In this document: piece by piece, positions 59,473-64,000 of the stretch
How the letters are laid out: each line of letters begins with the position of its first letter
Position numbering within the stretch: the stretch's first letter is position 1
Origin: Elusimicrobia bacterium GWA2_61_42
GTDB taxonomy: Bacteria; Elusimicrobiota; Elusimicrobia; Elusimicrobiales; UBA9959
Length of the DNA: 64,000 nucleotides
Assembly: GCA_001799615.1 (NCBI GenBank)
Contig: MGTU01000025.1
Span: forward strand, 155,902 to 219,901
Direction of reading: 5' to 3'
Translations under genes and position numbers: made by a program
Notes under the pieces: model-generated
Database searches by the model: none
What the model was told of the DNA's origin: nothing
What the model saw: the letters and a program-made list of their open reading frames with translations, nothing else

Positions 59473-62106
59473 TTACAGGAGGCCGCGGCGGCGGGCCAGT
59501 TTTTCGGCTTCCACCGCCAGGAAGACGACGGAGGAGAGGGCGAAAGCGAGCAGCAGCTCCGCCGGGGACAGCGGGACGGTGCGGAAGATCCTGTTCAGCC
59601 CCGGAGCGTAGATCACCGCCAGCTGAAGGCCAACTGTAAGCAGCACGGAATATAACAGCGGCTTATTGGACAGAAGGCCCATCTGGAAAAGGGACCGCTT
59701 TTCCGAGCGGATGGCCAGGGCATGGCCCAGCTGGCTCAGGCAAAGCACGGTAAAGACTATGGTCTGCCAGTGCGCCCCGGTCTTCATAGCCCAGGCCTGC
59801 GTGCCCAGGCACAGAAAGCCCATCAGCAGCCCCACCCAGACCACATGCGCGCCCAGCCCGCCGGCGAAAAGGCTTTCGCCGGGGGCGCGGGGGGGCCTCT
59901 GCATGATATCAGGTTCGGCGGCCTCGGACGCCAGGGCCAGCCCCGGCAGCCCGTCGGTGACCAGGTTTATCCACAGGATCTGGATGGGCAGCAGGGGAAT
60001 GGGCAGGCCCAGGAAAGGCGCCAGGAAGATGGTCCAGATCTCGCCCGAATTGCAGGTTAGCACATAGCGCACAAAGCGCCTGATATTGTCGAAGATCCTG
60101 CGGCCTTCGCCCACCGCCTTCACGATCGTGGCAAAGTTGTCGTCCAGGAGGATCATGTGGGCCGCTTCCTTGGAAACGTCCGTGCCCGTGATGCCCATGG
60201 CCACGCCGATGTCCGCGCGCTTGAGCGCCGGGGCGTCGTTGACCCCGTCGCCGGTCATGGCGGCGAAATGCCCGCGCGCCTGCAGCGCTTTTACGATGCG
60301 CAGTTTCTGTTCCGGGGCCACGCGGGCGTAAACCTTTATGGCCTCCACCCGCGGCGCGAAGTCGCCGGGGGAGAGCTTTTCCAGCTCCGCGCCGGTCAGC
60401 ATGGCGCCGGCGTCGCCCGGGTTTATTATTCCCAGGCGTTCGGCTATGTTGCGCGCCGTTACCGGGTGGTCGCCGGTGATCATGACCGGCACTATGCCGG
60501 CCGTACGGCATTGGGCCACCGCGGCCCTGGCCTCTTCCCGGGGCGGGTCTGTTATGCCCGCCAGGCCGATAAAGACCAGGTCCTGCTCGGCGTCGGCCAG
60601 GGCGCCCGGGACGGCGTCCCACTGCCTGGCGGCCAGGCCCAGCACGCGCAGGCCCCGGGCGGCCATCTCCTCGGCCGCCGCGCGGATTTTTTCTTTTCCG
60701 TCCGGGGTCAGGCCTGAAGAAGTCATTACCAGGGCAGCGTTCTCCAGCAGGCTTTCAGCCGCGCCCTTGGTGAGCGAGAAATAGGCCCCGCCCGCCCAGC
60801 CGCCCAGCTGGCCCGCGTGGAAAGTGGTCATGCGTTTGCGCCCGGAATCGAAAGGCAGTTCGGCCTTTCTCGGGTACTGGGCGTCCAGCTCCAGCTTGTC
60901 CTGGCCGCCTGCCGCCGCCAGCGCGCAAAGCGCGGTCTCGGTGGGGTCGCCGGCCCAGCCCTCGCCTTTGCGCAGCGCGTCGTTGTTAAGCGCGAAGCCC
61001 GCCAGCAGCCGCGCATAGAGCTCCGGCTGCGGGGGGGGCTGGCCGGCCGTCAGGCGCGTCCCGTCCAGGTAGACTTCCTCTACCGTCATCCTGTTCTGCG
61101 TAAGCGTGCCGGTCTTGTCCGTGCAGATATAGGTTACCGAGCCCAGGGTTTCCACGGCCAGCAGCTTGCGCACCAGCGCGTTCTGCTTCACCATCCTGCC
61201 CGCGCCCAGCGCCAGGGCTATGCTCATTACCGCGGGCAGCGCCTCGGGGATGGCCGCCACCGCCAGCGAAACGGCCGTCAGGAATATCAGCGCCGGCGAC
61301 TCGCCCCGCAGCAGGCCGGAAATAAAAACCACGGCGCAGACGGCCAGCACGGCCCAGGCCAGTTTCTTGCCAAAAACCGTCAGCCGCCGCTGCAGCGGGG
61401 TCTCAACCTCTTCCTCGTCCTGCAGCATCCCGGCGATCTTGCCCAGTTCCGTAGCCATGCCGGTGGCGGTAACCACGCCCCTGCCCCTGCCGTAGGACAC
61501 GGAGGTGCCGCTGTAGGCCATGTTCAGCCTGTCTCCCAACTGCAGATCCGCCCCGGCTATGGCGGCGGAGCGTTTCTCCACGGAGAGCGATTCTCCCGTC
61601 AGCGCCGCCTCCTCGGTCTTAAGCGAAGCGGACTCTATGAGGCGCAGGTCAGCCGGCACCACGCTGCCGGCCTCCAGCAGCACCAGGTCGCCGGGCACCA
61701 GCGCGGCGGCGGGGACGGACTCCGGTTTCCCGTCCCGGATCACGGAGGCGAAGGGAGCGGCCATTTTTTTCAGCGCCTCCATGGCCTTCTGGGCGCGGTA
61801 TTCCTGTGCAAAGCCCATCACGGCGTTAAGGATGACTATGGCCCCTATAACGGAGGCGTCCAGCCATTCCCCTATGGCGCCGGACACCAGGGCCGCGGCG
61901 ATCAGTACGCCTATCATGAAGTCTTTGAACTGGGAGAGGAACATGGCCAGCGCGCCGCGCCTGGCTTTTTCCAGGAGGGAATTCGGGCCGTACCTGGCCA
62001 GGCGCAGGCCGGCTTCGGCCGCGGAAAGGCCGGACAGGGAGGTGCCCAGCTCTTTTAAAAGCTGCGGGATCTCCCTGGAGTGCCAGTTAACGGGATCTGC
62101 TGTCAT
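59473..62106 (-). CDS. P2-type cation-transporting ATPase (Ca2+-ATPase-like)
   Basis: The 877-residue protein has cation_ATPase_N at 1-75, TGES in the actuator (170-173), PEAL in TM4 (287-290, the PEGL position of SERCA pumps), phosphorylated Asp330 in DKTGTLT, and MTGDGVNDAPALK in the hinge. The C-terminal helices contain NLVTDGLPGLAL. It pumps Ca2+ or another divalent cation out using ATP. Convergent with the FKBP gene. Confidence 0.92.
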   Translation of the reverse strand: MTADPVNWHSREIPQLLKELGTSLSGLSAAEAGLRLARYGPNSLLEKARRGALAMFLSQFKDFMIGVLIAAALVSGAIGEWLDASVIGAIVILNAVMGFAQEYRAQKAMEALKKMAAPFASVIRDGKPESVPAAALVPGDLVLLEAGSVVPADLRLIESASLKTEEAALTGESLSVEKRSAAIAGADLQLGDRLNMAYSGTSVSYGRGRGVVTATGMATELGKIAGMLQDEEEVETPLQRRLTVFGKKLAWAVLAVCAVVFISGLLRGESPALIFLTAVSLAVAAIPEALPAVMSIALALGAGRMVKQNALVRKLLAVETLGSVTYICTDKTGTLTQNRMTVEEVYLDGTRLTAGQPPPQPELYARLLAGFALNNDALRKGEGWAGDPTETALCALAAAGGQDKLELDAQYPRKAELPFDSGRKRMTTFHAGQLGGWAGGAYFSLTKGAAESLLENAALVMTSSGLTPDGKEKIRAAAEEMAARGLRVLGLAARQWDAVPGALADAEQDLVFIGLAGITDPPREEARAAVAQCRTAGIVPVMITGDHPVTARNIAERLGIINPGDAGAMLTGAELEKLSPGDFAPRVEAIKVYARVAPEQKLRIVKALQARGHFAAMTGDGVNDAPALKRADIGVAMGITGTDVSKEAAHMILLDDNFATIVKAVGEGRRIFDNIRRFVRYVLTCNSGEIWTIFLAPFLGLPIPLLPIQILWINLVTDGLPGLALASEAAEPDIMQRPPRAPGESLFAGGLGAHVVWVGLLMGFLCLGTQAWAMKTGAHWQTIVFTVLCLSQLGHALAIRSEKRSLFQMGLLSNKPLLYSVLLTVGLQLAVIYAPGLNRIFRTVPLSPAELLLAFALSSVVFLAVEAEKLARRRGLL

Positions 62107-62146
62107 TTTATGCCGCCCCTGCGGTCATTATATGACTTCAAGCGGC

Positions 62147-62175
62147 AAAAAAAAAGCCCCGGTTTCCCGGGGCTT
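62147..62175 (-). terminator. Rho-independent terminator of the TerC gene
   Basis: AAGCCCCGG/CCGGGGCTT (62154-62175) read on the minus strand is followed by a run of T (the A run at 62147-62155 on +). Confidence 0.82.
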
Positions 62176-62188
62176 CTTCAGGCGGTAT

Positions 62189-63130
62189 TTATTTGGCCTT
62201 ATGCGGTTCAGGCAGGACCACGTGCGGGTGCTTTATGGCCACCGACAGCAGCATGGAGGCAGCCAGTAGGCCCAGCACCACGCCCAGCGAGATGAGAGGG
62301 TCTATTTTATAGTAGCCGGAGATGGTCATCTTTACGCCCACGTAGAAGAGGATGATGGCGATGCCGTACTTCAGGAAGCGGAACAGGTCCATGACCGAGG
62401 CCAGCAGGAAGTACAGCGAGCGCAGGCCCACCACGGCGAAGACATTGGAGGTGTAGACGATGAACGGCTCCCTGGAGATGGCGAGCACCGCGGGGATGGA
62501 GTCCACCGCGAAGACCAGGTCGGTGGTCTCGATGACCACCAGGGTGGCGAACAGGGGCGTGGCGTGCCAGATCCCCTTCTTCACGAAGAATTCCCCGTCG
62601 GAGGATTCCTTGTCTATCGGCATCAGCTTGCCCAGGAGCTTTAGCAGCGGGTTCTTGCCGGGGTCCATGTCTCCCTCTTTGTGCAGCAGCATCTTTACCG
62701 CCGTAAGGATGAGGACGCCGCCGAAGACGTAGATGAGCCAGTGGAACCTGTTGATAAGCCCCACTCCGGCGAAGATGAGGATCAGGCGCATGAAGACGGC
62801 GCCCAGGATGCCCCAGGTCAGGATCTTCGGCTGGTATTTTTTGGGCACGCCGAAGTAGGCGAAGATCATGATGAACACGAACATGTTGTCCATAGAGAGG
62901 GAGTACTCTATGGTGTAGGCCGTGAAGAATTCGACCATGCGGTCGAAGCCCAGCATGTAGCCGGTCAGCACGCCGAAGACGGAGGCGACCAGTATCCAGA
63001 AGGCGCAGAGCAAGAGCGCCTCTTTGCGGGTTATCTCGTGGGCGCGCCCGGCCGAAAGCTTTATGTCCGCCACGAAAAGGCCGGTCGCGGTGACGATGAA
63101 AACGAGCCACATGATTTCAATAGGGGTCAT
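62189..63130 (-). CDS. TerC/Alx family integral membrane protein
   Basis: The 313-residue product has about nine membrane helices and the TerC signatures EYSLSMDNMFVF near 74-85 and ETTDLVFAVDSIPAVLAI near 200-217, with conserved Asp residues inside the membrane. TerC/Alx proteins export manganese or metalate exported proteins. It may pair with the neighbouring cation ATPase in metal homeostasis (inference). Confidence 0.92.
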   Translation of the reverse strand: MTPIEIMWLVFIVTATGLFVADIKLSAGRAHEITRKEALLLCAFWILVASVFGVLTGYMLGFDRMVEFFTAYTIEYSLSMDNMFVFIMIFAYFGVPKKYQPKILTWGILGAVFMRLILIFAGVGLINRFHWLIYVFGGVLILTAVKMLLHKEGDMDPGKNPLLKLLGKLMPIDKESSDGEFFVKKGIWHATPLFATLVVIETTDLVFAVDSIPAVLAISREPFIVYTSNVFAVVGLRSLYFLLASVMDLFRFLKYGIAIILFYVGVKMTISGYYKIDPLISLGVVLGLLAASMLLSVAIKHPHVVLPEPHKAK

Positions 63131-63216
63131 ATATAAGGAATTATATAAATTTTAGTTCTTGAATCCCCAGCGGATATTGTTTAAAATTTACTGAACAGAT
63201 TCTGTTAGGAGGAAAA

Positions 63217-64000
63217 ATGAGCGAAACATTCGATATAGTGCTGCTGCTGGCCCTGCCGGCTTCCGGCAAATCCGAAGTCAGGCGCTTCCTGGCCAACGTA
63301 GAGCCCGAGAGGCTCAAGAAAGAATTCCACATAGGCGCGAACCTCCAGCTGGACGATTTTCCCTACGTGCACATGATGCGCCGCGCCGACGAGGAACTGG
63401 GCAAGCTGGGCAAAGCGCGCCTGTTCTTCAAGGCCGGCGACAAGCCCTTCCAGGACACCAAGGACTGGGGCACGCTGATCCACCTGCTTAACGAGGATTA
63501 CCACGACCTGATGAAGAAGAACGTGGTAAAGACCGACTCGGCCGCCGACCTGCTGATGCGCCGCATAGACAAAGCCGGCGAGAAGGCGAAGATCGCCCCG
63601 CGCCTGGCCAAGCTGGACGCCGCCGCCTGGAAGACGGTGGCCGCCGCCCTTGAGCCCGAGGCCCGCGCCATGCTGGACGAGAAGCACGCCGCCTATCCCG
63701 CCTCCTTCGAAGGCAAGACCATCGTTATCGAGGCCGCCCGCGGCGGTCCCGACAAGTCGACCTACCCGCTGCAGGACCCGCTGGGCTACCAGTATTCCCT
63801 GCGCGAGCTCGACCCCGAGATCCTCAAGCGCGCCGTCATCCTTTACGTCTGGGTGACCCCCGAGGAAAGCCGCCGCAAGAACACCGCCCGCACCAACCCC
63901 AACGATCCGGGCTCCATCCTGCACCACGGCGTGCCGATGGAAGTGATGATGAACGACTACGGCTGCGACGACATGGACTACCTGGAGAAGAACTCCGAGG
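63217..64000 (+). CDS. P-loop protein of unknown function (C-terminus beyond window)
   Basis: At least 261 residues, open to the window end, with AGGAGG before ATG 63217. Walker A-like LALPASGKSEVRRFL at residues 9-23 suggests a nucleotide kinase-like or NTPase fold; a long helical region follows. Base composition and codons match the chromosome. I do not recognise the family. Confidence 0.65.
   Translation, partial: MSETFDIVLLLALPASGKSEVRRFLANVEPERLKKEFHIGANLQLDDFPYVHMMRRADEELGKLGKARLFFKAGDKPFQDTKDWGTLIHLLNEDYHDLMKKNVVKTDSAADLLMRRIDKAGEKAKIAPRLAKLDAAAWKTVAAALEPEARAMLDEKHAAYPASFEGKTIVIEAARGGPDKSTYPLQDPLGYQYSLRELDPEILKRAVILYVWVTPEESRRKNTARTNPNDPGSILHHGVPMEVMMNDYGCDDMDYLEKNSE

Noticed and set aside
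60817..62269. Long + strand frames across the P-type ATPase
   Set aside because: The minus strand encodes a complete P-type ATPase with all signature motifs; the + frames are antisense artefacts.

Overview
The window reads as a chromosomal segment of a high-GC Gram-negative-type bacterium interrupted by mobile DNA. An outer-membrane OmpA-like protein, a DUF481 protein, lipoproteins, a PilB-type pilus ATPase and several AAG/GGC-rich, lysine/alanine-rich secreted proteins fit an uncultured lineage such as Elusimicrobiota. That placement is inference; no rRNA gene is present to test it.

Layout. 1-13762 is chromosomal: a CHASE3-type sensor (cut by the window edge), adenine deaminase, a metallophosphoesterase, DUF481, MscL, OmpA, a secreted basic protein, a membrane protein, a structured leader RNA in front of a DUF1646 cation transporter, then a trehalose operon (sensor-fused OtsA, OtsB, a DUF5752 protein, a TreT-like GT4 enzyme). 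55251-64000 is chromosomal again: a PilB-like ATPase fused to a receiver domain, a histidine kinase, an FKBP isomerase, a P-type Ca2+-like ATPase, a TerC protein and a cut-off P-loop protein.

13828-55177 is one initiator-tRNA gene taken apart by two mobile elements. Element A (13859-17994, about 4.1 kb) is bounded by an exact 31-bp repeat of the tRNA 5' half. It carries Fic and TIR proteins, has no recombinase, and has matching GATCAC arrays near both ends. Element B (17996-55132, about 37.1 kb) is bounded by a 45-bp repeat of the tRNA 3' half, with a tyrosine recombinase just inside each end. The only complete tRNA(fMet), 17964-18040, lies between them, so its 5' half comes with A and its 3' half with B. 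The original 5' half (13828) and 3' half (55133) are left as orphans.

Element B has three kinds of cargo. First, defence: a cyclotransferase-like protein plus an EVE/PUA-like-DUF3883 nuclease, an ABC-3C three-gene system, an AAA+ ATPase, and a type I restriction operon with a DUF262-DUF1524-DUF5655 gene between M and S. Second, DNA metabolism: family A polymerase, ATP-dependent ligase, RadA-like ATPase, RecB-like nuclease, RadC, a DnaX-like clamp-loader ATPase, a DUF932-like protein and a nonspecific endonuclease. Third, small unknown proteins and probable structured RNAs. I see no capsid, terminase, portal, tail, relaxase or type IV secretion gene. Four about 104-bp near-identical intergenic repeats, all in the + direction, separate the modules. 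Several genes have a shared extended -10 box exactly 6 nt before the start codon, which implies leaderless mRNAs.

The strongest candidates for something undescribed are the two-element assembly of an essential tRNA gene with an expressed-looking orphan tRNA half, and element B as a replisome-carrying, non-viral, non-conjugative integrative element with its own promoter/repeat system.
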